Source of the DNA: Hymenobacter caeli
GTDB taxonomy: Bacteria > Bacteroidota > Bacteroidia > Cytophagales > Hymenobacteraceae
DNA length: 64,000 bases
NCBI RefSeq assembly: GCF_013294115.1
Contig: NZ_JABSNP010000006.1
Coordinates: forward strand, 173,118 to 237,117
Direction: 5' to 3'
Shown here: positions 1 through 7,137 of the stretch, in pieces
Layout of the letters: every line of letters starts with the position of its first letter
Position numbering within the stretch: position 1 is the stretch's first letter
The notes under the pieces: model-generated
Databases searched by the model: none
Told to the model about the DNA's origin: nothing
What the model saw: the letters and a program-made list of their open reading frames with translations, nothing else
Program-made: the position numbers and the translations under genes

Positions 1-2
1 TG

Positions 3-1103
3 CGCCACAGCATGGACTTCATCGGCGACAAGGTGATTTACGTGGGCAAGTGGCCCTGGAAGTTCGACGCCACCAACCCCTGGTGGAAGTACTTCAACCG
101 GCCCGTGCCCACCGAGCGCGAGTTTCGGGAGTTGCAGCGCCGCTTGGGGCCCAACAACAAGGGCGTGGCCATTTTCGCGGCCAGCGGCGGCAACACCCTC
201 AAGGCGGGCACCAACTCGGTGGCCGACTGCGCCCTGCAGGGCGTGAGCTACGCGTACCGCGCCATCAGCAGCGTGCCCATCGCCGAGGGCCGCTACTTCA
301 CGCCCCAGGAGATGGACGACGCCCGTCCGGTGGCCATCCTCGGGGCCACCATCGCCGAAAACCTGTTCCCGCAGGGCCACCCGCTGGACCAGGAGTTCAA
401 GGTGCGGGGCATGAAGTACACCGTGATTGGGGTGATGGCCAAGGAGGGCAAAAAGCTGCTCGACACGCCCAGCAACGACACCAACTGCCTGGTGCCCTAC
501 GACGCCTTCGCCAAGCTGTTCACGCTGAGCGCCACCGGCATGGGCGGCCCCAGCCCCCAGCTGGGCGTGAAGGGCCGCGACGACGACCCCGGCCTGCTGA
601 ACCTGGAGTACGAGATGCAGGGCGTGATGCGCAACCTCCGCGGCCTGCGGCCCCGCCAGGAAGACAACTTCGCCCTGAACCGCCCCGAAATGATTGCCTC
701 GGCCATCGGCAAGCTCTTCGACATCATCGGCATCGCGGGGGCCGTCATCGGCTCGTTTGCCATTCTGGTGGGCGGCTTCGGCATCGCCAACATCATGTTC
801 GTGTCGGTGCGCGAGCGCACCAGCATCATCGGCATCCAGAAATCGCTGGGGGCCAAAAATTACTTCATCCTCTTCCAGTTCCTGTTCGAGGCCGTGTTTT
901 TGTGCGTGATTGGCGGCGGGCTGGGCATCGCGCTGGTCTGGCTGATAACACTGGTGCCGCAGGACGCGCTGCCGCTGTTCCTCTCGGGCGGCAACGTGGC
1001 CCTGGGCCTGCTTGTGTCGGTGGGCATCGGCATCCTGGCCGGCATCGTGCCCGCCGTCATCGCCGCCAACCTCGACCCGGTGGAGGCCATCCGGGCCAAG
1101 TAG
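3..1103 (+). CDS. ABC transporter permease, MacB/FtsX type (5' truncated by window edge)
   Basis: Integral membrane permease of the MacB/FtsX superfamily, which couples cytoplasmic ATP hydrolysis to movements of a periplasmic domain. The frame is open to the left edge (codons R-H-S precede the first ATG at 12), so the N-terminus lies outside the window. Residues 1-230 from that ATG form the periplasmic MacB_PCD-like domain. Hydrophobic segments lie around residues 237-265, 285-315 and 325-355. The last third has the FtsX signature: a GGFGIANIMFVSVRERT stretch followed by IGIQKSLGAK, and it ends in LDPVEAIRAK, typical of these permeases. The cognate ATPase is not visible. A paired hairpin repeat follows the stop. 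Family assignment is firm; the substrate is unknown. Confidence 0.85.
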   Translation, partial: RHSMDFIGDKVIYVGKWPWKFDATNPWWKYFNRPVPTEREFRELQRRLGPNNKGVAIFAASGGNTLKAGTNSVADCALQGVSYAYRAISSVPIAEGRYFTPQEMDDARPVAILGATIAENLFPQGHPLDQEFKVRGMKYTVIGVMAKEGKKLLDTPSNDTNCLVPYDAFAKLFTLSATGMGGPSPQLGVKGRDDDPGLLNLEYEMQGVMRNLRGLRPRQEDNFALNRPEMIASAIGKLFDIIGIAGAVIGSFAILVGGFGIANIMFVSVRERTSIIGIQKSLGAKNYFILFQFLFEAVFLCVIGGGLGIALVWLITLVPQDALPLFLSGGNVALGLLVSVGIGILAGIVPAVIAANLDPVEAIRAK

Positions 1104-1121
1104 CCGGGGCCCTGGAACGGC

Positions 1122-1244
1122 CCGGGCAGCCGGCGAAAAGCCGGCAGCCCGGTAATCGTTGAATCGCTGTGCTCCTGGGGGCCCTAACTGTTAGCAAACC
1201 AGCACAACGATTACCGGGCAGCCGGCGAAAAGCCGGCAGCCCGG
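1122..1244. repeat. Paired 31-nt REP-like hairpins
   Basis: Two identical 31-nt units at 1122-1152 and 1214-1244. Each can fold alone: two 6-bp G+C stems separated by an A-A mismatch, with a GAAAA loop. The inner flanks are also inverted (TAATCGTT at 1153-1160 against AACGATTA at 1206-1213), so the pair can form a larger cruciform, like a BIME. It lies between the permease stop and rfaE2 and might also act as a terminator, but there is no T-run. Confidence 0.75.
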
Positions 1245-1280
1245 CGCGAATGCCCCGCTTCGGAATACTTTTCATACCCT

Positions 1281-1760
1281 ATGTGGACCAAAGATAAAAT
1301 TTTGACCCTCGACCAGTTGCCTGCCACCCTAACCGGGTGGCGGGCCGCCGGCCGGCCCATCGTGTTCACCAACGGCTGCTTCGACCTGCTGCACCTGGGC
1401 CACGTCGATTACCTCGAAAAGGCCCGGCACCTGGGCGGGGCCCTGGTGGTGGGCCTGAACACCGACGCCTCCGTGGGCCGCCTCAAGCCCGGCCGGCCCT
1501 TGCAGGACGAGCAGGCGCGGGCCCGCATCCTGGCCAGCCTGGCCTTCGTGGACGCCGTGGTGCTCTTTGGCGAGCCCACCCCGCAGGCCCTCATCGAGGC
1601 CGTGCGGCCCGACGTGCTGGTGAAGGGCGACGATTACAGCATTGACGGAATTGTGGGCCACGAATTCGTGTTAAACAACGGCGGCCAGGTCCTGACCGTG
1701 CCGCTGGTGCCGGGCTACAGCACGTCGCGCATCGTCGAAAAAGTGCGGCACGGCGCGTAG
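1281..1760 (+). CDS. rfaE2: D-glycero-beta-D-manno-heptose 1-phosphate adenylyltransferase (RfaE domain II)
   Basis: Transfers AMP from ATP to heptose 1-phosphate, giving ADP-heptose for the lipopolysaccharide inner core; cytoplasmic. The 159 residues match a free-standing RfaE2, not the bifunctional HldE. The cytidylyltransferase-type nucleotide-binding motif TNGCFDLLHLGH is at residues 30-41 (HxGH at 38-41), RPDVLVKGDDY lies in the middle, and a STS-R motif at 147-150 matches the ISTTxII-like C-terminal motif. The kinase half is not next to it. The start ATG at 1281 is the only sensible one for the family length. The upstream gap is filled by the hairpin repeat pair. Confidence 0.9.
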   Translation: MWTKDKILTLDQLPATLTGWRAAGRPIVFTNGCFDLLHLGHVDYLEKARHLGGALVVGLNTDASVGRLKPGRPLQDEQARARILASLAFVDAVVLFGEPTPQALIEAVRPDVLVKGDDYSIDGIVGHEFVLNNGGQVLTVPLVPGYSTSRIVEKVRHGA

Positions 1761-1838
1761 CCGGTTGGGGCCCTTGTTTGCACGTAGCTGCCCGGTTCGC
1801 CAGGGCCCCCGTCATCACGCTTTTCTTAATCCATAACC

Positions 1839-2507
1839 ATGTTTTTCTTCCTGATTCTGTTAATGCTCGTGAGCCTGGGCATCCAACAGCGGCTCCGCAG
1901 CAAGTTCAAGAAATATGCCCAGGTGGGCCTGCAATCGGGCCTCACCGGGGCCCAGATTGCCGGGCGGATGCTCGCCGACCACGGCATCACCGACGTGCGC
2001 GTCGAGAGCACCACGGGCAGCCTCACCGACCACTACAACCCGGCCACCAAAACCGTGAACCTGAGCGAGGGCGTGTACGCCGAGCGCAGCGCCGCTGCGG
2101 CCGCCGTAGCGGCCCACGAGTGCGGCCACGCCGTGCAGCACGCCACGGCCTACTCCATGCTGGCCTTTCGCTCGGCCATGGTGCCGGCCCTCAGCGCCGT
2201 GTCGCGCTTCATGCCCATGCTGCTGCTGGCGGGCGTGCTCATGCTACGCTTCAGCATCATTCCGCTGGGCTTGGGCATCGTGCTATTTGCCCTCACCACC
2301 CTGTTTTCGTTCGTCACGCTGCCCGTCGAGTTCGACGCTTCGCGCCGGGCCCTGGCCTGGATGGACCAGCGCGGCGTGGTGACCGTGCAGGAGCACGCCA
2401 TGGCCAAAGACGCCCTTTGGTGGGCCGCCATGACCTACGTGGTGGCCGCCATCAGCTCGCTGGCCACGCTGCTCTATTACGCAACGATTTTTATGCGCCG
2501 TCGCTAA
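1839..2507 (+). CDS. Zinc metallopeptidase, YugP family (Zn_peptidase_2)
   Basis: Membrane-anchored neutral zinc protease of the YugP-like family; the physiological substrate is not known. It has 222 residues, the usual family length. An N-terminal hydrophobic segment (residues 1-15) is followed by a soluble stretch with the HExxH zinc site, HECGH, at residues 93-97. The conserved DHYNPATKTVNLSEGVY run sits just before it. At least three further hydrophobic segments follow (about 110-130, 140-160, 195-215). It is followed by a clear intrinsic terminator, so it is probably the last gene of its transcript; rfaE2 ends 78 bp upstream. Confidence 0.88.
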   Translation: MFFFLILLMLVSLGIQQRLRSKFKKYAQVGLQSGLTGAQIAGRMLADHGITDVRVESTTGSLTDHYNPATKTVNLSEGVYAERSAAAAAVAAHECGHAVQHATAYSMLAFRSAMVPALSAVSRFMPMLLLAGVLMLRFSIIPLGLGIVLFALTTLFSFVTLPVEFDASRRALAWMDQRGVVTVQEHAMAKDALWWAAMTYVVAAISSLATLLYYATIFMRRR

Positions 2508-2528
2508 AAACCCGCGCGTTGGCCACTG

Positions 2529-2565
2529 AAAGCCGCCGCTCTGCTCGCAGGGCGGCGGCTTTTTG
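2529..2565 (+). terminator. Intrinsic terminator after the YugP-like peptidase
   Basis: Stem AAAGCCGCCG (2529-2538) pairs with CGGCGGCTTT (2553-2562) across a 14-nt loop and runs into a short T tract. The following 270 bp to recJ hold no gene I can support. Confidence 0.8.
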
Positions 2566-2837
2566 CGTTGGTCCCGGCCGCTGCCTAGTCCCGCGTGCTG
2601 TGGCCCTACGGTTAATGATTTTACCTTAGGGCTTGCCCAGCAGGCGCTTTTTCTGGTCCCGCCGGGGCCGCCCCCGGTAGCGCGACCAGCAACGCGGCAC
2701 TAGCGGTTGTCCCGCAGGGTTTTATCGTTCTTCTACAAGCAGATATTACCGAGGCCGTCCTACCGGGCATGCCCCTGCCGGGACTAACCAGCAGCCAGTT
2801 TGCGTAAGTCTTGGGTGATGGAGGCCTGCCAAACGGC

Positions 2838-4577
2838 TCAGGCCCAGCGCAGGTCCAGCAGGCGCAGTTGCACGTGGCGGCTGCCGCGGTACTCGTTCAT
2901 TTCCAGGGTGTAGCACGCATCGAAGGGCTGGCCTTCGTTGATGCGGGGCAGGTAGCCGGCCAGGCCGAAGCCGATGGCCTCCACGGCGGGGCCGGGGCCG
3001 TCGGCGGCCACGAGGCGGATTTTGAGGTGGCCGTGGCCCACTTCGCGGGCGCTGCCGGGCACGGCCAGCAGCCGCGCCGAGGCAAACACCGGGTTGGGGT
3101 TGCCGGGCCCGAAGGGCTCCAGGGGCCGCAGCTCCTGCAAGAAGTTGTCGTTGATGCGGGCCAGCGGCAGCAGGGTGTCAACCTCGACCGGCCGCACGAG
3201 GTGGGCCGTGGCCTGGGTGCGGGCCACGATGGCTTCGAACTGCGCCTGAAACGCGGGCACGTTTTCGACCTTCAGCGTGAGGCCGGCGGCGGCGCGGTGG
3301 CCCCCGTACTGCTCCAGCAGCGGCGCGCACGACTCCAGCGCCTCGTGGATGTCGAAGCCCGCCACCGAGCGGGCCGAGCCGGTGGCCTTGCCGTCGCGCT
3401 GCGTGAGGATGACCGTGGGGCGGTAGTACTGGTCGAGGCAGCGCGAGGCCACGATACCCAGCACGCCCTGGTGCCAGTCGGCCTTGTAGAGCACCGTGGC
3501 GTGGGCCGCTTGCAGGGCCGGGCTGTCGGCAATCAGGGCCAGGGCCTCCTGGGTGGTGGCTTGGTCGGAGCCGCGCCGTTCCTGGTTCATGCGGTCCACC
3601 ACTTCGGCGGTGTGGCGGGCCTCCTGCTGGTCGGGGGCCAGCAGCATGGCCACGGCCCGGCGGGCGTCGCCCATGCGGCCGGCGGCGTTGATGCGCGGCG
3701 CGAACCCGAACACCAGGCTGCTGAGCGTGAGGGGCCCCTCGCGCAGCGTCGCCAGCTCGCGCAGGGCCGCCAGGCCGGGGCGCAGCAAGGAGGCCTCCTC
3801 GTTGAAGCGGCGCAGGCCGTGGGCGGCCAGCACGCGGTTTTCGCCGGTCACGGGCACCACGTCGGCGGCGATGCTCACCGTCACCAAATCGAGCAGGTCG
3901 TAGAGGGCGGCGGGGTCGCGGCCCAGGCGCTGGCCCAGGCCCTGCATCAGCTTGAAGCCCACGCCGCAGCCCGACAAATCGGGGTACGGGTAGCAGCAGT
4001 CTTCGCGCTTGGCGTCGAGCACGGCCACGGCGGCGGGCAGCGCCTCGCCGGGCAGGTGGTGGTCGCAGATGATGAAGTCCACGCCCTGGGTGGTGGCGTA
4101 CGCCACCGGCTCCAGGGCCTTGATGCCGCAGTCGAGGGCCACAATCAGGCCGAAGCCTTCGGCGGCGGCCAGGTCCACGGCGGTGTGGCTGATGCCGTAG
4201 CCCTCGGTGTAGCGGTCGGGGATGTAGTCGCGCAGCCGCGCGGCCCCGAACAGCGGCGTGAGGTAGCTGATGACCAGCGCCACCGACGTGATGCCGTCCA
4301 CGTCATAGTCGCCGAGCACGAGCACTTTTTCGCCCGTTTCCAGGGCCCGCACGAGGCGGTCCACGGCCCGGTCCATGTCGCGCAGCAGGTAGGGGTCGGG
4401 CAGCTGCCGCAGGTCGGAGTAGATGAACGCGGCGGCGGCTTCGGGGGTGTCGAGGCCCCGCTGCACCAGCAGTGCGCCCACTTTGGGGCTTACGGGCAGG
4501 GCCTCGGTGATGGCCAGGACCCGCGCCGGGTCGGGGGCCGGGGCGAAGTTCCAGCTTTTGGCGGCGGGGAGCGGCAT
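2838..4577 (-). CDS. recJ: Single-stranded-DNA-specific exonuclease RecJ
   Basis: 5'-3' exonuclease on single-stranded DNA, acting in recombination repair (RecF pathway) and mismatch repair. The 579 residues match the family's length. The DHH phosphoesterase motifs are in order: GDYDVDGITS at residues 89-98 (metal-binding Asp 90, 92, 94), ALDCGIKA around 148-154, and CDHHLPGE at 171-178 (the DHH triad). The C-terminal half has the DHHA1-like GARGH equivalent (SARSVAGFDIHEAL) and an OB-fold tail. It is transcribed away from a small divergent ORF at 4681. recF lies 13 kb away in the same window, so two RecFOR-pathway genes are nearby though not in one operon. Confidence 0.95.
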   Translation of the reverse strand: MPLPAAKSWNFAPAPDPARVLAITEALPVSPKVGALLVQRGLDTPEAAAAFIYSDLRQLPDPYLLRDMDRAVDRLVRALETGEKVLVLGDYDVDGITSVALVISYLTPLFGAARLRDYIPDRYTEGYGISHTAVDLAAAEGFGLIVALDCGIKALEPVAYATTQGVDFIICDHHLPGEALPAAVAVLDAKREDCCYPYPDLSGCGVGFKLMQGLGQRLGRDPAALYDLLDLVTVSIAADVVPVTGENRVLAAHGLRRFNEEASLLRPGLAALRELATLREGPLTLSSLVFGFAPRINAAGRMGDARRAVAMLLAPDQQEARHTAEVVDRMNQERRGSDQATTQEALALIADSPALQAAHATVLYKADWHQGVLGIVASRCLDQYYRPTVILTQRDGKATGSARSVAGFDIHEALESCAPLLEQYGGHRAAAGLTLKVENVPAFQAQFEAIVARTQATAHLVRPVEVDTLLPLARINDNFLQELRPLEPFGPGNPNPVFASARLLAVPGSAREVGHGHLKIRLVAADGPGPAVEAIGFGLAGYLPRINEGQPFDACYTLEMNEYRGSRHVQLRLLDLRWA

Positions 4578-4643
4578 TGGGTGGGTTTTGCGGGTAGACT
4601 ATCCTGCGAAAGTACGCCCAAACCCCGGCCTGGGATACGGGCC

Positions 4644-4651
4644 TACCTTTG
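4644..4651 (+). promoter_or_regulatory. Bacteroidota-type -7 element TACCTTTG
   Basis: TACCTTTG matches the Bacteroidota sigma-A -7 consensus TAnnTTTG exactly and lies 30 bp before the ATG of the small ORF at 4681. I see no convincing -33 TTTG at the right distance. Confidence 0.45.
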
Positions 4652-4680
4652 CCGGACCCACCGCCTGTCCCGTTTGCCCC

Positions 4681-4794
4681 ATGTCCAAGCTTCGCGATTT
4701 TTACCGCCGCTACCGGCAATACATCCTCTCCGACGGACTGATGTACGCAGTGTTTATCGTGTTCCTGGCCCTGCTGTTCGTGTTCTTCCGGTAG
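4681..4794 (+). CDS. Small single-pass membrane protein (37 aa)
   Basis: I do not recognise a named family. The 37-residue peptide starts at ATG 4681, has a basic, aromatic N-terminal half (MSKLRDFYRRYRQY) and then one uninterrupted hydrophobic helix (residues 19-36) ending in FFR. That is the plan of a type I/II single-span small protein with positive-inside orientation. Support for a real gene: its own ATG, a good -7 element 30 bp upstream, a divergent neighbour on the other strand, and a long inverted repeat immediately after the stop that could be its terminator. Longer in-frame versions reading back into recJ are unlikely. Function unknown. Confidence 0.55.
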   Translation: MSKLRDFYRRYRQYILSDGLMYAVFIVFLALLFVFFR

Positions 4795-4795
4795 T

Positions 4796-4856
4796 GTTTT
4801 CGGTGCTTGGCAATCGGTGCCTGGTGCCCAAGCCCCGATTACCAAGTACCGAAAAC
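4796..4856. terminator. Long imperfect inverted repeat between converging genes
   Basis: A 22-nt arm at 4796-4817 pairs with 4835-4856 at 20 of 22 positions, around a 17-nt loop. It fills the gap between the small plus-strand gene and the converging TPR gene (stop at 4859), so it may terminate both. It belongs to the class of long intergenic palindromes seen throughout the window. Confidence 0.6.
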
Positions 4857-4858
4857 CC

Positions 4859-6694
4859 CTACTGCACGCTGTCGCCGCGCAGCTTGCGGAAGCGCTTGCG
4901 GGCCTCGGCCACGTAAATGCTGCCGGGGTACTTGGTGATTACCTGCTCGTAAAGGGCTTGGGCCTTGGGCTTGTCTTTGAGGTCTTCCTCCTGGATGCGG
5001 GCCAGCAAAAACAGCGCGTCGTCGCTGAGCACGCCGTTGGCCGGGCCGGCCACCAGGTGCTCCAGCGTGGCCACGGCCCCGGGGAAGTCACCCATGCGCT
5101 GCTGCAGCTGGGCTTTCAGGTAGTAGGTGTTGTCGGACAGCGAGTGGCCCGGGTACTTGGCCAGTAGCGCGTCGAGGCCGGCCACGGCGGCGGGCAGCTT
5201 GTTCTGGAACACGAGCTGCTCGGCGGCGGCGTAGTCCTTCAGGGCCAGGCCCAGGGTGTCCTCCACGGTGTTGGTGGCGATGAGCAGCGAGAGCTGCATG
5301 GCGTCGTTGGCAATTTCGCGGGTCGTGGCTTCTTTCAGGATGTCGAGGTGGCTTTGGGCCAGCTTAAAATCGCCGGCGAAGTAGCTCAGGCGGGCGTTGC
5401 GCAGCTTGGCTTCGTAGCCCAGCGGGGCTTCCTTCTCGGTTTTTTCCACTTGCGAGTACAGCAGCGTGGCCTCCCAAGGCTCGGCCCGCAGCAAGTACAT
5501 GTCGCCCAGGCTCAGCTTGGCGTCGTCCACCAGCTCGGTCGGGACCTGGGGCTGGTCGATGACGGCTTGCAGCAACGCCATGGCCTTGGCCTGGTCGCCG
5601 AGCTGGAAGGCGTAGAGGTCGGCCAGGCGGCGGCGCACCGGGGCGGCCTCGGGGGCCCGGCCCAGCTCGGCCAGCAGCTGCTCGTACTCGGCGGCCAAGG
5701 CCCGTACCTGGGCCAAGTCCACGGGGTAGGTGCTGCGCACCTGGTCTTCGCGGGCGGCCAGGCGGCGCTGGCGGGCCACGTTGTAGAGGGGGCCGTCGCG
5801 GTACTCCTTCAGCACGTAGTCGTAGCCGGCCAGGGCATTGTCGAAGTCCTTGTTCTGCTGGGCAATGGCGGCCACTTCCAGCACCCGGCTGCCCTGGGTG
5901 CGGCCGCGCCGGTCGAGGGCCCGCGCCTGCACCAGGGCCCCGGCAAAGTCGTGGCGCTGCACTTGGAGCCACAGCAGCAGCTCGGGGTAGGCGGCTTGCT
6001 CGGGGTGCTGCTGGGCGGCGCTCACCAGCTGCTTTTCCAGGGCGTCGAAGTCTTTTTCTTCCTTCAGCGCGTTCTGGAGCATGTTGCGCACGTAGGGCAG
6101 CTGCCGCTCGTCCTGGGCCACGAGGCGCAGGGTTTCGGCCAGCAGCTTGTCCTGCTGCTGCGTTTGGGTGTACAGTTGGATGAGCTGGGGGCCGTACTCC
6201 GTTTCGTTGCGGGCCAGGGCCCGGCCGCGCAGGTAGGCTTTTTCGGCCCAGGCCGGCAGGTTGCGCCGGCTGAACTCGGCCGCCGCCGGCCCCACCTGCG
6301 CCGGCTCCAACTGGTTCACGACCCGCTGCCACTGCTTCTCGGCCCCCGCCGCGTCGCCGCCGGCTTGCAGGGCCCCGCCGTAGGCCACGCCGTAGGTGGC
6401 GTCGTCGGGGTGCTGCTTCACGGCTTTTTTGGCCAGCTTCTCGGCGTCTTTGTAGCGCTTCAGGTCCGTGAGGGCCTGCAAGTACACCGGGAACAGCTCG
6501 GGGCTGGTTTGCTGCTCGGCGGGCAGCCGCTCCAGCAGAAACACGGCCTTCTCGGGCTCGCCCCGGCGGGCGTAGTCGCGGGCCAGGGCGGTGCCGTCGG
6601 ACGGCCCCCAGGGCTTGGGGGCCTGGGCGCGGGCCGGGGCGGCCAGCAGCAAAGCCGCACTCAGCAGCAGAAGGGACGGGCGCATACTTCTCAC
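4859..6694 (-). CDS. Exported tetratricopeptide-repeat protein
   Basis: A 611-residue TPR-repeat scaffold with an N-terminal signal peptide (MRSMRPSLLLLSAALLLAAPARAQA, probable cleavage after ARAQA), so it should act in the periplasm. The rest is alpha-helical with repeated pairs of helices spaced about 34 residues: YARRGEPEKAVFLLERLP near 40-57, LADLYAFQLGDQAKAMALLQ near 380, AAEQLVFQNKLPAAVAGLDALL near 505 and a final ALYEQVITKYPGSIYVAEARKRFRKL that resembles the BamD-type end. It is the last gene of a minus-strand run of envelope genes (coaX, outer-membrane protein, lptC, parvulin), suggesting an envelope-assembly role. An alternative start is Met4. Confidence 0.75.
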   Translation of the reverse strand: MRSMRPSLLLLSAALLLAAPARAQAPKPWGPSDGTALARDYARRGEPEKAVFLLERLPAEQQTSPELFPVYLQALTDLKRYKDAEKLAKKAVKQHPDDATYGVAYGGALQAGGDAAGAEKQWQRVVNQLEPAQVGPAAAEFSRRNLPAWAEKAYLRGRALARNETEYGPQLIQLYTQTQQQDKLLAETLRLVAQDERQLPYVRNMLQNALKEEKDFDALEKQLVSAAQQHPEQAAYPELLLWLQVQRHDFAGALVQARALDRRGRTQGSRVLEVAAIAQQNKDFDNALAGYDYVLKEYRDGPLYNVARQRRLAAREDQVRSTYPVDLAQVRALAAEYEQLLAELGRAPEAAPVRRRLADLYAFQLGDQAKAMALLQAVIDQPQVPTELVDDAKLSLGDMYLLRAEPWEATLLYSQVEKTEKEAPLGYEAKLRNARLSYFAGDFKLAQSHLDILKEATTREIANDAMQLSLLIATNTVEDTLGLALKDYAAAEQLVFQNKLPAAVAGLDALLAKYPGHSLSDNTYYLKAQLQQRMGDFPGAVATLEHLVAGPANGVLSDDALFLLARIQEEDLKDKPKAQALYEQVITKYPGSIYVAEARKRFRKLRGDSVQ

Positions 6695-6751
6695 GGCTAA
6701 ATTTTTCCGGTGTTCTCCCTAACGCCTTAGCCCCGAGGGTTTGTTCAATGC

Positions 6752-7024
6752 CTACCGGGCCCAGTTGCCCAGCACGAGCACGGCCACCAAGACGGCAGTC
6801 GCCCACAACTCGCTCTTCCGCAGGGGCCGTTGCCGCACGTAGGTGCTCAGCAAATTGCCGCCGCCCACGGCTAGCACCAGGGCCAGCGGGTAGGTCAGTT
6901 GCTTCACTTCGGGGCTCCACGCGCTGCGCTGCCGGAACGCTATAGCCAGCGCCAAGCCGAAAAACACCAGCAAAAGCCCAGGCAGCCCGCGGCAGACGAA
7001 GGAAATTGGGGCAGGGCGGTTCAT
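6752..7024 (-). CDS. Small membrane protein of unknown function (90 aa)
   Basis: No named family recognised. I start it at the ATG at 7024 (MNRPAPISF) because the upstream in-frame extension reads through the terminator at 7084-7116. It has three likely membrane spans: residues 12-32, 47-63 and 76-88, with short charged loops (QRSAWSPEVKQ, RQRPLRKSE). It sits between the parvulin gene and the TPR gene on the same strand but behind a strong terminator, so it may have its own promoter. Confidence 0.55.
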   Translation of the reverse strand: MNRPAPISFVCRGLPGLLLVFFGLALAIAFRQRSAWSPEVKQLTYPLALVLAVGGGNLLSTYVRQRPLRKSELWATAVLVAVLVLGNWAR

Positions 7025-7083
7025 GGAGTAAAAGCAGGTTTTGGTTGGTCGGCCAAGGTACAAATGGCGGGCCGGGGCCCCAC

Positions 7084-7116
7084 AAAAAAGGACCGCACCC
7101 GAAGGCACGGCCCTTT
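7084..7116 (-). terminator. Intrinsic terminator with UUCG tetraloop
   Basis: On the minus strand a 13-bp stem (three G-U pairs) closes a TTCG loop and is followed by six T. It lies just downstream of the parvulin gene stop at 7138 and ends that transcript. Confidence 0.85.
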
Positions 7117-7137
7117 CATAGCCTCAGCCCAAACGGG

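Noticed and set aside
2638..2808. Stop-free stretch between the YugP-like gene and recJ that reads like a short peptide
   Set aside because: It has no start codon until a late ATG and no homology I recognise; probably chance.
2811..4916. 701-codon open frame opposite recJ
   Set aside because: Antisense shadow of recJ typical for high-GC DNA; composition is His/Gly/Val-rich nonsense with no domain.
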